Shown one piece after another: positions 25,679 through 34,650 of a DNA stretch of 64,000 nt. The position numbers and the translations under genes are program-made. The DNA comes from Rhodospirillales bacterium. GTDB taxonomy: Bacteria > Pseudomonadota > Alphaproteobacteria > Rhodospirillales > Thalassospiraceae. The notes beneath the pieces were generated by a model, which searched no databases, was not told the DNA's origin, and saw only the letters and a list, made by a program, of their open reading frames with translations. How positions within the stretch are numbered: the stretch's first letter is position 1; the number at the start of each line of letters is the position of its first letter. The stretch lies in the NCBI GenBank assembly GCA_019634165.1, contig JAHQVT010000012.1, forward strand, positions 305,528 through 369,527. Reading direction: 5' to 3'.

Positions 25679-26908
25679 ATGCCTTTAAAACAGGTTCGAC
25701 TTGGCTTCGTGCCGCTTGTGGATTGTGCCTTGCCGGTTGTTGCGCGCACCAAAGGCTTCGCCGAAGAAGAAAATATCGACCTTACTCTGGTCCGTGAAAT
25801 GTCATGGGCGGCGATCCGCGATAAGTTGTCTTACGGTGTGTTTGATGCTGCCCATCTTTTGGCAGGGATTCCATTAGCTGCGCGTATTGGTCTTGGTGGC
25901 GTGCCATCGCAACGTCTTGTGGTGCCGATGGCACTGGGCCGGGGGGGTAATGCGATTACGGTGTCGACCCGTCTTTATCAGCGAATGCTAGAAGCTGATC
26001 CGGCGGCAATGCATGGACCGCGCGGTTTGTCTGCGCGTGCCTTGAAAAAGGTGATCGAGGAGGATCGCGCTGCTGGTCGCCCAATCATGTCCTTTGCGAC
26101 GGTATTTCCGTTCTCAAGCCATAATTATGAATTGCGATATTGGATGGCGGCTGGTGGTATTGACCCTGACAAGGACGTCAATATTGGAGTGATCGCACCG
26201 CCCCGGATGTTTGATAGTCTGCGCAATGGTTGGGTCGATGGATATTGTGTCGGTGAACCATGGAACCAGCGGGCCGTTTTCCAAGGTGACGGGGTAATTG
26301 TTGCGTTAAAGGACGACATCTGGTCGCGCAGCCCGGAAAAGGTTCTAGGGGTGCGCGAAGATTGGGCGCTGTCCAATCCTGATACAGTTGATGGTTTGGT
26401 GCGCGCGTTGGTGCGGGCGGCCGAATGGGCTGATCAACCCGAAAACCGTACAGAATTGGCGCAATTGTTGTCACATGAAAATCATGTCGGGGCGTCATTT
26501 GATATTCTGCGGGCATCCCTGCAGGGGCGGCCGGTGCTTAAGCCGGGGGATAACCCGATTGATGCTCCTGATCGGCATGTATTCTATCGCTATACGGCGA
26601 CGTTCCCATGGCTGTCGCAAGGCGCTTGGGTTGGTCGTCAGATGCAGCGATGGGGGCAGGTCGATAAAACGGTCGATTTCAATGCAGTTGTCGCGGAAAT
26701 CTATCGCCCTGATATTTATCGCCGGGCGGTTGCAGACCTTGATGTTGCCTTGCCACGTGAAGACTGGCGGGTCGAAGGGTTAAATGATGCGGAAGATCGC
26801 GCGCTTGTCGGATCCGATGCATTTCTTGATAACAGCATATTTGATATGCGCAGTGCGGCCTCGGCCGCTGATGCGCCAGCTGATCATGCGATGGTGCCTG
26901 ATCGTTGA
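25679..26908 (+). CDS. nasS: Nitrate/nitrite sensor of the NrtA-like fold, NasT partner
   Basis: A 409-residue protein homologous to periplasmic NrtA but with no signal peptide (it starts MPLKQVRLGFVPLVDCALPVV), as expected for the cytoplasmic sensor NasS. It shares with the NrtA encoded at 29993 the ligand-region blocks [21 protein letters not shown] and [17 protein letters not shown]. Nitrate or nitrite binding should release NasT. It sits 3 bases after nasT and ends before a bidirectional terminator. The last about 30 residues are low-complexity (SAASAADAPADHAM). Confidence 0.9.
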   Translation: MPLKQVRLGFVPLVDCALPVVARTKGFAEEENIDLTLVREMSWAAIRDKLSYGVFDAAHLLAGIPLAARIGLGGVPSQRLVVPMALGRGGNAITVSTRLYQRMLEADPAAMHGPRGLSARALKKVIEEDRAAGRPIMSFATVFPFSSHNYELRYWMAAGGIDPDKDVNIGVIAPPRMFDSLRNGWVDGYCVGEPWNQRAVFQGDGVIVALKDDIWSRSPEKVLGVREDWALSNPDTVDGLVRALVRAAEWADQPENRTELAQLLSHENHVGASFDILRASLQGRPVLKPGDNPIDAPDRHVFYRYTATFPWLSQGAWVGRQMQRWGQVDKTVDFNAVVAEIYRPDIYRRAVADLDVALPREDWRVEGLNDAEDRALVGSDAFLDNSIFDMRSAASAADAPADHAMVPDR

Positions 26909-26978
26909 ACGGTCAGGCCTTGCTGTGATGGCTTTGCGGCGGCGGTTTGGTCCGGCGCAAAAGTAAAAAAATGAACGC

Positions 26979-27014
26979 AAAAAACGGCATGCTCATACTG
27001 GGCATGCCGTTTTT
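26979..27014. terminator. Bidirectional intrinsic terminator between nasS and the nrt operon
   Basis: The stem AAAAACGGCATGC / GCATGCCGTTTTT closes a loop of nine bases. A/T tracts on both sides serve the converging nasS and nrtC/D genes. Confidence 0.88.
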
Positions 27015-27049
27015 CATTTTAAGGGTCGTGGTCTTTGTTGTTGCTGCGG

Positions 27050-28825
27050 TTATTGTGCCGCTGCGATTGGTGGTTCGTTGTTGTGTTGGCGTGCAACGCG
27101 TTCCGCACGTTTTTGCGTGATGGATTGAAGCTGTTCTGGGCTTGGGTTAGCACCACCTTCATAAGCTTCAAGGAATTCAAGCAATTCTTCTCGGTAAGCA
27201 TAGTAGTCCGGGTGATCCAAAAGGGCTTTGCGCGACCGCGGACGGGGCAGGTCGACTTTCATGATGTTGCCAATTTTTGCGCGTGGCCCGTTGGACATCA
27301 TAACCACCCGATCGGCCAGCAAGATTGCTTCATCTACGTCGTGGGTAACGCAAATTGCTGTGACCTGGGTGCGTTTCCAGACGTCCATCAAAACATCCTG
27401 CAATTCCCAGCGTGTCAGGGAATCAAGCATGCCAAATGGTTCATCTAGCAGCAGCAACTTGGGTGAAAGTGCAAAGGCGCGTGCAATACCAACACGCTGT
27501 TTCATGCCGTTGGAAAGATCATCGGCCAGCTTGTTCATGCTGTCGCCAAGCCCGACGCGTTCAAGGTAATATTCGATAATGTCGCGGCGCTCGGACTTCG
27601 CTGCGTGCGGGTAGACCTGTTCGACGCCGAGTTCGACATTCTCATAGGCGCTAAGCCATGGCAAAAGTGAGGGTGCCTGAAACACCACAGCTTTGTCCGG
27701 GCCTGCTTTGGTGATCTGGTTGTTATCAAGCGTGATGATGCCGTCGCTGATTTCATTTAGGCCCGATACCATTGAAAGAACGGTTGATTTGCCACAGCCA
27801 GAATGCCCGATCAGGGTAATGAATTCGCCCTTGTTCATCGATAGGTCAAATCCATCGACAACGGTAAGCGGCCCTTTGGCTGTTGGGTAAACCTTGCTGA
27901 TGTCTTTGAATTTAAGGAAGCCTTCCGTCGTATTGGTTTGGGCTTCCTTTTGATAGGCAGCGGGTGGGGTGCTTTTGCCTTGGCCAGCGACTTTTTGGGT
28001 GATGGGGACGATGTTGGGCAGGTTGACTTCACGTTCGTTTTGCGCGCCGCGTGCTTCGCCCACCGTCATGAGATAATCAGTGATAGCTGCGCGCAATCCA
28101 ATGAATTCTGCATCGCTATTCATGTCGGCACGATCACGTGGTCGCGCCAATGAAACCTTGAATTCTGGTCCCAGCGTTGCCTTGGGGCCGGGCTTTAACG
28201 GGATGATGCGGTCTGCCAAAAGAATGGCCTCGTCGACATCATTGGTGATCAGGATAATGGTCTTTTTTTCCTGTTCGCAAATGGCGGCAAATTCATCCTG
28301 CAATTTGGCGCGCGTTAAGGCATCAAGGGCCGAAAGCGGTTCATCAAGCAGCAGAAGTTCGGGTTGCATTGCAAGTGCGCGGGCAACGGCCACGCGTTGA
28401 CGCATCCCGCCGGAAAGTTCGGCGGGTTTGCGGTCACTGGCATGGGCAAGGCCGACCATGGTGATGTATTTTTCAACCACTTCCTTGCGTTCAGCACGGG
28501 ATTTATGTTTCAGCACGCTATCGACGGCCAACTGCACATTGCCGTAAACCGAAAGCCACGGCATCAGTGAGTAGGATTGAAACACGACGCCGCGTTCCGG
28601 TCCTGGGCCATCGACTTCCTTGCCCTTGAAAATCACCCCTCCTTGGTCTGGTGTGATGAGCCCGGCAAGGGCGGAAATCAGGGTGGTTTTCCCGGATCCG
28701 GAAAATCCGACAATGGCGATGAATTCGCCCTCATCGACCTTAAGGTTAATGTCTGACAGGACGTCGGTCCGGTCTTTGCCCTCGCCGTAATATTTGGACA
28801 GGGCGGAAATTTCCAAAAATGCCAT
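27050..28825 (-). CDS. nrtD: Nitrate ABC transporter ATP-binding protein with two fused ATPase domains
   Basis: A 591-residue protein with two complete ABC domains. Domain 1 (about 1-240) has Walker A GFSGSGKTTL, signature LSGGMRQRVAVARAL and Walker B LLLLDEPLSALD. After a linker (about 250-300), domain 2 (about 302-540) has GHSGCGKSTV, LSNGMKQRVGIARAF and LLLLDEPFGMLD. In cyanobacteria NrtC and NrtD are separate subunits and NrtC carries an NrtA-like regulatory domain; here both ATPases are one chain and that domain is missing. It energises nitrate import with NrtA and NrtB. The domain-1 D-loop region reads ITNDVDEA where most family members have ITHDVDEA, so the switch histidine of domain 1 is Asn, while domain 2 keeps VTHDVDEA. 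Confidence 0.92.
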   Translation of the reverse strand: MAFLEISALSKYYGEGKDRTDVLSDINLKVDEGEFIAIVGFSGSGKTTLISALAGLITPDQGGVIFKGKEVDGPGPERGVVFQSYSLMPWLSVYGNVQLAVDSVLKHKSRAERKEVVEKYITMVGLAHASDRKPAELSGGMRQRVAVARALAMQPELLLLDEPLSALDALTRAKLQDEFAAICEQEKKTIILITNDVDEAILLADRIIPLKPGPKATLGPEFKVSLARPRDRADMNSDAEFIGLRAAITDYLMTVGEARGAQNEREVNLPNIVPITQKVAGQGKSTPPAAYQKEAQTNTTEGFLKFKDISKVYPTAKGPLTVVDGFDLSMNKGEFITLIGHSGCGKSTVLSMVSGLNEISDGIITLDNNQITKAGPDKAVVFQAPSLLPWLSAYENVELGVEQVYPHAAKSERRDIIEYYLERVGLGDSMNKLADDLSNGMKQRVGIARAFALSPKLLLLDEPFGMLDSLTRWELQDVLMDVWKRTQVTAICVTHDVDEAILLADRVVMMSNGPRAKIGNIMKVDLPRPRSRKALLDHPDYYAYREELLEFLEAYEGGANPSPEQLQSITQKRAERVARQHNNEPPIAAAQ

Positions 28826-28837
28826 TTCTTCGTCCCC

Positions 28838-29917
28838 TTAACGGTTGGCCGAGAAGGTAAAGGCGCGCTGCAATGCATACATCAGGCGATCAAGCATGAA
28901 GCCGACGATCCCGATGGTCAGAACCGCGACCATGATTTTCGCAAGTGACTGTGATGATCCGTTTTGGAATTCATCCCAGACGAATTTGCCAAGGCCGGGG
29001 TTTTGCGCCAGCATTTCTGCGGCAATCAGCACCATCCAGCCAACACCAAGCGAAAGACGCAATCCGGTAAAGATCAGCGGCAAGGACGATGGCAGAACCA
29101 GTTTGGTAATGGTTTTCATGGTCGGAAGCTGCAAGACGCGGCCGACATTCATCAGATCCTTGTCAATCGATGCAACGCCAAGGGCAGTGTTGATCAGGGT
29201 CGGCCACAGCGAACACAAGGTGACAGTGACGGCTGAAATCACCAGCGATTTCGGGAAAAGGTCGTTCACATCCACATACACGGCCGAAACAATCATGGTC
29301 ACAATCGGAAGCCACGCCAGCGGGGAAACCGGTTTGAATATCTGGATCAGTGGGTTTATTGCGCCGTTTACGGTTTTCGATAGGCCAGATGCAATGCCAA
29401 GTGGCACGGCGATTATCGTGGCAATGACAAAGCCAAGGCCAACCGTGAACAGCGATGTGATGATTTGATCAATATAGGTCGGCTTGCCGGTATAGCTGCG
29501 GTATTTCACCTTGTCGGGTTTGCCTTCGGCGACGAATTTGGCGTTACGAACGTCTTGTCTTTCATAAAAGGCATCGGCCTTTTTGCGTTCGCGGACATGG
29601 TCTGCCCAAAGATTGGTGGTTTGTTCCCAAACTTGGGCTGGGCCGGGGATGGCGCCTAATGATGTTTGAACCTGCGGGGCAAGAAAACCCCATGCCAGCA
29701 AAAACAGTCCGATGCCCAAAAGCGGGATGACCAGAACACGTTTAAGTTCGCCAAGCTGTTCGCGCGGGTTGTCGCCTGCTGCAATTTTTAGCATCGGCGT
29801 TAACCAGGAAAATCCCAGCGCATCAAGCCAGCCACTGGCTTTGTTGATCGCGGCAAAGACCTTTTCGCGACGCGGGGCCGATGCCGGGGTTGAAAGAGTT
29901 TCAGTCGCGTTGGACAT
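28838..29917 (-). CDS. nrtB: Nitrate ABC transporter permease
   Basis: A permease of about 359 residues from the NitT/TauT family. The C-terminal core has the inner-membrane signature ALGVASIDKDLMNVGRVLQL and a following EAA-type loop, LPSSLPLIFTGLRLSLGVGW. An N-terminal extension of about 100 residues (APRREKVFAAINKASGWLDAL) precedes the conserved part. The start is one of two adjacent ATGs (29920 or 29917), with AAGGA five or eight bases upstream; I use 29917. It lies between nrtA and nrtD, 12 bases before the latter. Confidence 0.92.
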   Translation of the reverse strand: MSNATETLSTPASAPRREKVFAAINKASGWLDALGFSWLTPMLKIAAGDNPREQLGELKRVLVIPLLGIGLFLLAWGFLAPQVQTSLGAIPGPAQVWEQTTNLWADHVRERKKADAFYERQDVRNAKFVAEGKPDKVKYRSYTGKPTYIDQIITSLFTVGLGFVIATIIAVPLGIASGLSKTVNGAINPLIQIFKPVSPLAWLPIVTMIVSAVYVDVNDLFPKSLVISAVTVTLCSLWPTLINTALGVASIDKDLMNVGRVLQLPTMKTITKLVLPSSLPLIFTGLRLSLGVGWMVLIAAEMLAQNPGLGKFVWDEFQNGSSQSLAKIMVAVLTIGIVGFMLDRLMYALQRAFTFSANR

Positions 29918-29992
29918 CATTAGGTTCCTTGCGGTGCGGGAAAACTGGTGCAGGCCGACCATGCGGGTCGGCCTGCATTTGGCAGATGGGTG

Positions 29993-31393
29993 TTAGCTAC
30001 CAGCGACATCGTTGCCTTTGATCACCTGTTTGGATTTCAGGCCGATGGCAAGCGAGTTGATGTAAGCATTTGGCTGTTTGCCGTCATACGTAACGCCATC
30101 AATGATGTCGGCGGCAGGTGTTGGTGCGCGGTAGCCGTCGCTATCCCATGGGAAGTCTGCTTCGTTCGCGACACCGTCTTCGACAAGCAATTTGGCTGCC
30201 TGAAGGTAGATGTCCGGGCGATAGACCGATTTGGCGGTTTCGGCGTACCAGCTATCGTCCTTGTGGTCGGGAATCTGGCCCCAGCGGCGCATCTGGGTCA
30301 AATACCAGATCGCATCCGAATAATACGGATAGGTCGCATAATAGCGGAAGAACACGTTGAAATCGGGGACGTCGCGCTTGTCACCTTTTTCATATTCAAA
30401 AGTGCCGGTCATGGAATTAGCGATGACTTCCTTATCCGCGCCGACATATTCCGAGCGAGACAGGATTTCAACGGCTTCCATGCGGTTGGCGTTGTCGTTT
30501 TCGTCAAGCCATTCGGCCGCACGGATCAATGCCTTGGTCAGGGCCAGCGTGGTGTTGGGGTTTTCGTCAACGAACCCTTCGGTCAGGCCAAAGACCTTTT
30601 CCGGGTTGTTCTTCCAAATCTCGTAATCGGTGATGACCGGAACGCCGATGCCTTTGAAGACAGCCTGTTGGTTCCATGGCTCGCCAACGCAATAACCGTG
30701 GATGGTACCTGCTTCAAGGGTTGCGGGCATTTGCGGCGGTGGTGTAACTGACAGCATGGCATCGGCTTTGATCTGACCCGAAATATCGGTTTCCGAATAG
30801 AAGCCGGGGTGAATGCCACCAGATGCCAGCCAATAACGCAGTTCATAGTTATGGGTCGATACCGGGAACACCATGCCCATATTGAACGGTTTGCCGTCGG
30901 CCTTGAATTTATCGACAACCGGTTTTAGGGCATCGGCCTTAATCGGGTGAACCGGCTTGCCATCAGCACCAACCGGAATGTTCGGTTTCATCATTTCCCA
31001 GATTTCATTGGAAACGGTAATGCCGTTGCCGTTCAAATCCATGGAAAACGGGGTCACGATATGGGCTTTGGTGCCAAAGCCAATGGTCGCGGCAAGCGGC
31101 TGCCCGGCCAGCATATGCGCACCGTCAAGTTCACCGGTAATCACTCGGTCCAGCAGAACCTTCCAGTTGGCCTGCGGTTCAAGGGTGACATAAAGGCCTT
31201 CGTCTTCGAAAAAGCCTTTTTCATACGCAATGGCAAGCGGGGCCATATCGGTCAGTTTAATAAAGCCGAATTTAAGTTCGTCTTTTTCAACGTCGAGCAT
31301 TTCGGCGCTGGCTGGAAAAGTAATGCCAGCGGCAAGCATGACAGATGCCGTAGCTGCGAGCAGGGTACGGCGGGAAAATTTCAATGAACGCAT
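29993..31393 (-). CDS. nrtA: Nitrate ABC transporter substrate-binding protein, Tat-exported
   Basis: A 466-residue NrtA-type binding protein. The N-terminus [20 protein letters not shown] is a twin-arginine signal (SRRTLL) with likely cleavage after PASA. Ligand-pocket blocks typical of NrtA/NasS follow: [41 protein letters not shown] and [14 protein letters not shown]. The ATG at 31393 is used, since the longer frame runs back into the leader terminator. It binds nitrate in the periplasm for NrtB/NrtD. First gene of nrtA-nrtB-nrtD, under the leader at 31423-31539. Confidence 0.94.
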   Translation of the reverse strand: MRSLKFSRRTLLAATASVMLAAGITFPASAEMLDVEKDELKFGFIKLTDMAPLAIAYEKGFFEDEGLYVTLEPQANWKVLLDRVITGELDGAHMLAGQPLAATIGFGTKAHIVTPFSMDLNGNGITVSNEIWEMMKPNIPVGADGKPVHPIKADALKPVVDKFKADGKPFNMGMVFPVSTHNYELRYWLASGGIHPGFYSETDISGQIKADAMLSVTPPPQMPATLEAGTIHGYCVGEPWNQQAVFKGIGVPVITDYEIWKNNPEKVFGLTEGFVDENPNTTLALTKALIRAAEWLDENDNANRMEAVEILSRSEYVGADKEVIANSMTGTFEYEKGDKRDVPDFNVFFRYYATYPYYSDAIWYLTQMRRWGQIPDHKDDSWYAETAKSVYRPDIYLQAAKLLVEDGVANEADFPWDSDGYRAPTPAADIIDGVTYDGKQPNAYINSLAIGLKSKQVIKGNDVAGS

Positions 31394-31422
31394 CGTTTCG
31401 TATCCATTCCTTGGCCCAAAAC

Positions 31423-31484
31423 AAAAAAAGCCGCCGAACAGTAAACTCCGTTGCGGGCGCAACGTGTTTACATCGTTCGGCAGC
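31423..31484 (-). terminator. Nested leader terminator (attenuator) before nrtA
   Basis: On the minus strand GCTGCCGAAC (31484-31475) pairs with GTTCGGCGGC (31439-31430), ten pairs including one G-U, followed by seven T residues (31429-31423). Inside lie GTAAAC/GTTTAC and GTTGC/GCAAC stems with loop GCCC. It ends 30 bases before the nrtA start. Its design (outer stem, inner hairpin, seven T) is the same as in the nirB leader. Confidence 0.88.
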
Positions 31485-31497
31485 TTTGCCTTTATGT

Positions 31498-31539
31498 GCA
31501 CCCGCCATTGGGTGCGATATCTCTGTGTCCAGATAGGAC
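31498..31539 (-). promoter_or_regulatory. Tandem hairpins in the nrtA leader, candidate NasT (ANTAR) target
   Basis: Hairpin 1 (31539-31527) is GTCC-TATCT-GGAC. Hairpin 2 (31515-31498) is GCACCC-AATGGC-GGGTGC, a perfect six-pair stem with hexaloop AATGGC (A1 and G4 present). The same loop occurs in the nitrate transporter leader. The pair sits directly at the predicted 5' end of the transcript and 13 bases before the terminator stem. Confidence 0.62.
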
Positions 31540-31551
31540 TGCTATTGCACG

Positions 31552-31567
31552 TGCAAACGCTATGCCA
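31552..31567 (-). promoter_or_regulatory. Sigma-54 type promoter of nrtA
   Basis: TGGCATAGCGTTTGCA on the minus strand matches the -24/-12 consensus at every invariant base with exact spacing. Transcription would begin near 31541, at the start of leader hairpin 1. Confidence 0.68.
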
Positions 31568-31654
31568 TCAAATGTGTATTGTGTTTTATCAGATGGTTAA
31601 CGGAATGACGGGTGTCGATTTGCTAAAATGATTGTGCAGTGCAGGCAGAAAAAT

Positions 31655-31700
31655 GATTAAAAAACAATCTCACATCATTTTGGTGATTAAAAAATATGCA
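31655..31700. promoter_or_regulatory. Paired A/T-rich element upstream of nrtA
   Basis: GATTAAAAAACAATCT at 31655 and GATTAAAAAATATGCA at 31685 are 30 bp apart and begin 88 bp upstream of the nrtA -24 element. They repeat the pair found between nirB and narK (31 bp apart). Spacing in whole helical turns and the distance to the promoter fit binding sites for a sigma-54 activator. Nothing else was seen in the remaining 239 bases up to the adenine deaminase gene. Confidence 0.55.
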
Positions 31701-31939
31701 AAATTAAAGGTGAGGTTGAGATCGATCATTTGGTGCTTTGATCTCAATTGCAGATATGGCACAGGGTGCAAGTTGTCCATGGCATGACTGGCAGGGCAAA
31801 GATGCACACGGTGCTAAGGATCGCGGGTTGCGTATCAGCATCGAGGATCAGGACTGTGGAATGTCCGTTCTGATCCGCAATTTGATCGCGAATTGATCTG
31901 ACGGTCTGGTCGCGTGAATGTCATAAGTACGGTTGCGGA

Positions 31940-33724
31940 TTACAGTTGACCCAGCACGGGTGATTCTAAAAGTTTTCCGGTTTCAACATCGCCAATACCG
32001 CGGTCTGTTTGGTGGGGGCCTGCGTTGCAGGCAAGGGTCGCGCCAAACAATGCCTTGAATACCAGATAGGGCGGTTGCCAATCGACAATTGCATCTGTTG
32101 CGGCCCGAATATGGGTAAACTGTTCGGCGATCTGTTCCATTGGTGCATCGGAAACCAAACCGCATAAGGGCAGCGATAAAATCGCATCAAGTTTGCCGTT
32201 TGACGCAACAGCCATGCCGCCACCAGCCTTGATGACGGCATTCGCAGCAACGGCCATATCAACAGGATTTCCACCAAACACCGTCAGATTATGGCTGTCG
32301 TGGGAAACGGTTGTGCAAACAGCCCCGCGCCATGTGCCCCAGTTTTCCAAAAGACCGACACGGGGTTTGCTGTCTGCCTTGCCATGGCGATGTGCAACCG
32401 CGATCAAGGTGGTGCCGTCAGGCGGAACAACAAAGCCGTCTTTAACATTGGCATTAACCTCGCCCCAGCGGGTGAAGCGTGGCCGGTCAATGGTTGCCAC
32501 GCGGACTTTGTTGCCGGTTGCAGGAATGCGGAAATCATCGACAGTCAGTGTGTCGATTTTCATGGTCTTGGTCAGAGGTTCCGGGTCAATCGCAACGGGC
32601 GGTTTGGTCATTTCACCGGAATTTGCAATGACGTCGCCATTTGTAATGACGGTGCGTGCGGCAAAGTCGCTCAGATCATTAAAAATGACGATGTCGGCAC
32701 GACGACCAGCCGCGATCAGACCAAGGTCATTGCGGCCAAGACGTACGGCTGCATTAAATGTCGCCGCACGGAGCGCCCATTGCGGTGGCATGCCATAACG
32801 CACCAAACGGCGCACCACATCATCAAGCCCGCCTGAATTGGCAAGGTCATCGGGGAAGACATCATCGGTGCAAAGCGTGATCGTTTGCGGCAGGAAACCA
32901 CGTTCATTAATGGTTTTAACAAAGCCCGGCAGCAAATGATCATGTGACCCGCGCAGCTCGATGGTTAATCCAGCCCGCAATTTGGCCATCAAATCATCAT
33001 TCGAGACAAGTTCATGGTCGGACCCGATACCGGCCGCGACAAAGGCGGTCAGATCGCTGTTTTCAAGGCCGCGCGCATGGCCGCAGACAAGTTTTTGCGA
33101 CGTCAGGCCAGCTTGGACAATGTTGGTCATGCGAGGATCACGGTCAATGACACCGCGCATATTCATAACTTCGGCGACGCCGTGAATATTTGGCCAAGAC
33201 AGCATTTCAGTCATGGCATCGCCGTCAAAATCCGCACCCGATACTTCATAGCCCGGTGCTGCCGGGACGCAGGATGGGGCCAATGTCAGAACACGCAAAG
33301 GTAAATCACGCACGGCATCGGTCGCCCAGCGCACACCATCAAGCCCCAGAACATTGCCAAGTTCATGTGGGTCCCAAACCGTGGTGGTGACGCCGCGCGG
33401 CACCACGGTTGCGGCATAGGTCGCAGGCGTGGTCATCGAACTTTCGACATGCATGTGCGTGTCAATCAGGCCGGGCGTGATAAACCCGCCCCGCGCGCTG
33501 ATCAGGGTTCTGGTGTCGCTTCGTGTGGCCGGTTCATGGACGCTGGCGATCATTTTGCCAATAATCCCAATATCGGCAAACCGGATTTCACCGGTGACCA
33601 TATCAACGATCTGACCACCGACAATCAAGGTGTCAAATGGGGCATCACCGCGCGCGGCAGCAACGGCACGGGTGCGCAGGCTATGATCATGCAGGTCAAC
33701 AGGTTCTGAAATTCGGTCTGTCAT
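31940..33724 (-). CDS. ade: Adenine deaminase
   Basis: A 594-residue amidohydrolase-superfamily enzyme. The metal-site motif GLIDTHMHVESS holds H90 and H92; further signatures are WDPHELGNV, a central GHARGL, the segment GSDHELVSNDD, and LCTDDVFPDDL with the final metal aspartate. The C-terminal adenine deaminase domain (from about residue 420) contains [17 protein letters not shown]. It hydrolyses adenine to hypoxanthine and ammonia. It is the last gene of the lacI-led operon and overlaps the nucleoside hydrolase gene by 4 bases (ATGA), so base release and deamination are made together. Confidence 0.94.
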   Translation of the reverse strand: MTDRISEPVDLHDHSLRTRAVAAARGDAPFDTLIVGGQIVDMVTGEIRFADIGIIGKMIASVHEPATRSDTRTLISARGGFITPGLIDTHMHVESSMTTPATYAATVVPRGVTTTVWDPHELGNVLGLDGVRWATDAVRDLPLRVLTLAPSCVPAAPGYEVSGADFDGDAMTEMLSWPNIHGVAEVMNMRGVIDRDPRMTNIVQAGLTSQKLVCGHARGLENSDLTAFVAAGIGSDHELVSNDDLMAKLRAGLTIELRGSHDHLLPGFVKTINERGFLPQTITLCTDDVFPDDLANSGGLDDVVRRLVRYGMPPQWALRAATFNAAVRLGRNDLGLIAAGRRADIVIFNDLSDFAARTVITNGDVIANSGEMTKPPVAIDPEPLTKTMKIDTLTVDDFRIPATGNKVRVATIDRPRFTRWGEVNANVKDGFVVPPDGTTLIAVAHRHGKADSKPRVGLLENWGTWRGAVCTTVSHDSHNLTVFGGNPVDMAVAANAVIKAGGGMAVASNGKLDAILSLPLCGLVSDAPMEQIAEQFTHIRAATDAIVDWQPPYLVFKALFGATLACNAGPHQTDRGIGDVETGKLLESPVLGQL

Positions 33725-34650
33725 TTTGCTGCTTCTGCCTTTAGCGCGTCAAAGATTATGGACCGCGCGCGTTCGGTATCAACATTCACGCCGTATTGGA
33801 CATTGAATTTGGCGATTGCCGATGGGTCGATATGGGTTTGCCCACGTGTGACGTTCTGACTGGTATCAATTGTCAAATGAGCGTCAGAAAATTGTACGAC
33901 GTCACGGTCAATGACCGTAATCGCAGCAACCGGATCAAAAATCGCCATGGCGCTGCGGCCGCGTGAAATTCCGATATTGATATAGCCCGCGGTCAGATCG
34001 GCAAGCAATGCAGAATGTTTTCCACCTGCCGTGCGAATGGCATCGACATCATCGGGTGTCGCAAGCACTTTGCGGCATAAATCAAGTTCAAGCATACGGA
34101 TCGGAATGTTATGTGCCAGAACGATTGCCAATGCTTCTGGATCGGCAATGGCGTTGTATTCGGCAAACGGCGTATGATTGCCACGTCCGGCAGCACCACC
34201 CATCCAGGTAACCTGATCAATCGCATCCGCTAGATTAGGCCGGGCGACTGCCAGTGCGGCGATGTTGCCAAGCGGGCCAAGTGCAAGGATGTGTTTTTTC
34301 TCGCCAGTTTTAGTAGGCGTTTCAAGCCATTTGCACAGGCCGTCGAATGCGGAGCTTTCTGATGTCAGGGCGCTTTCAGGTAGATGTTTTCCACTGCTGA
34401 GCATGCCTTTGGGGCCAAGGATTTTCTCGGCGGTTTCGAGCCCACCCATAACGGCTTTTTCCCGCCCGGTATGGATCGGAAAATTCCAACCAAACAGGTT
34501 GGCAGCACTGGCGGCATTCGCGCGAACAACTTCAATCGGGCTGTTGCCTGCTATTAGTGACATGCCATCAATCGGCATTCCGGCATGGGTCAGGACCAGC
34601 ACTGCGGCAAGGTCGTCAAAGCCCATGTCGGTGTCGATCCAAATTCCCAT
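33721..34650 (-). CDS. Nucleoside hydrolase (inosine-uridine preferring type)
   Basis: A 309-residue IunH-fold protein. The Ca2+-binding cluster WIDTDMGFDD (D6, D8, D12, D13) is intact, as are LALGPLGNIA and the motif WMGGAAGRGNHTPFAEYN. The C-terminal D in AIFDPVAAITV completes the metal site. It cleaves the N-glycosidic bond of ribonucleosides to a base and ribose. Placement between a transporter ATPase (1-base overlap) and adenine deaminase (4-base overlap) argues for adenosine or other purine nucleosides as substrate. No signal peptide is visible, so it acts in the cytoplasm after import. Confidence 0.9.
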   Translation of the reverse strand: MGIWIDTDMGFDDLAAVLVLTHAGMPIDGMSLIAGNSPIEVVRANAASAANLFGWNFPIHTGREKAVMGGLETAEKILGPKGMLSSGKHLPESALTSESSAFDGLCKWLETPTKTGEKKHILALGPLGNIAALAVARPNLADAIDQVTWMGGAAGRGNHTPFAEYNAIADPEALAIVLAHNIPIRMLELDLCRKVLATPDDVDAIRTAGGKHSALLADLTAGYINIGISRGRSAMAIFDPVAAITVIDRDVVQFSDAHLTIDTSQNVTRGQTHIDPSAIAKFNVQYGVNVDTERARSIIFDALKAEAAK

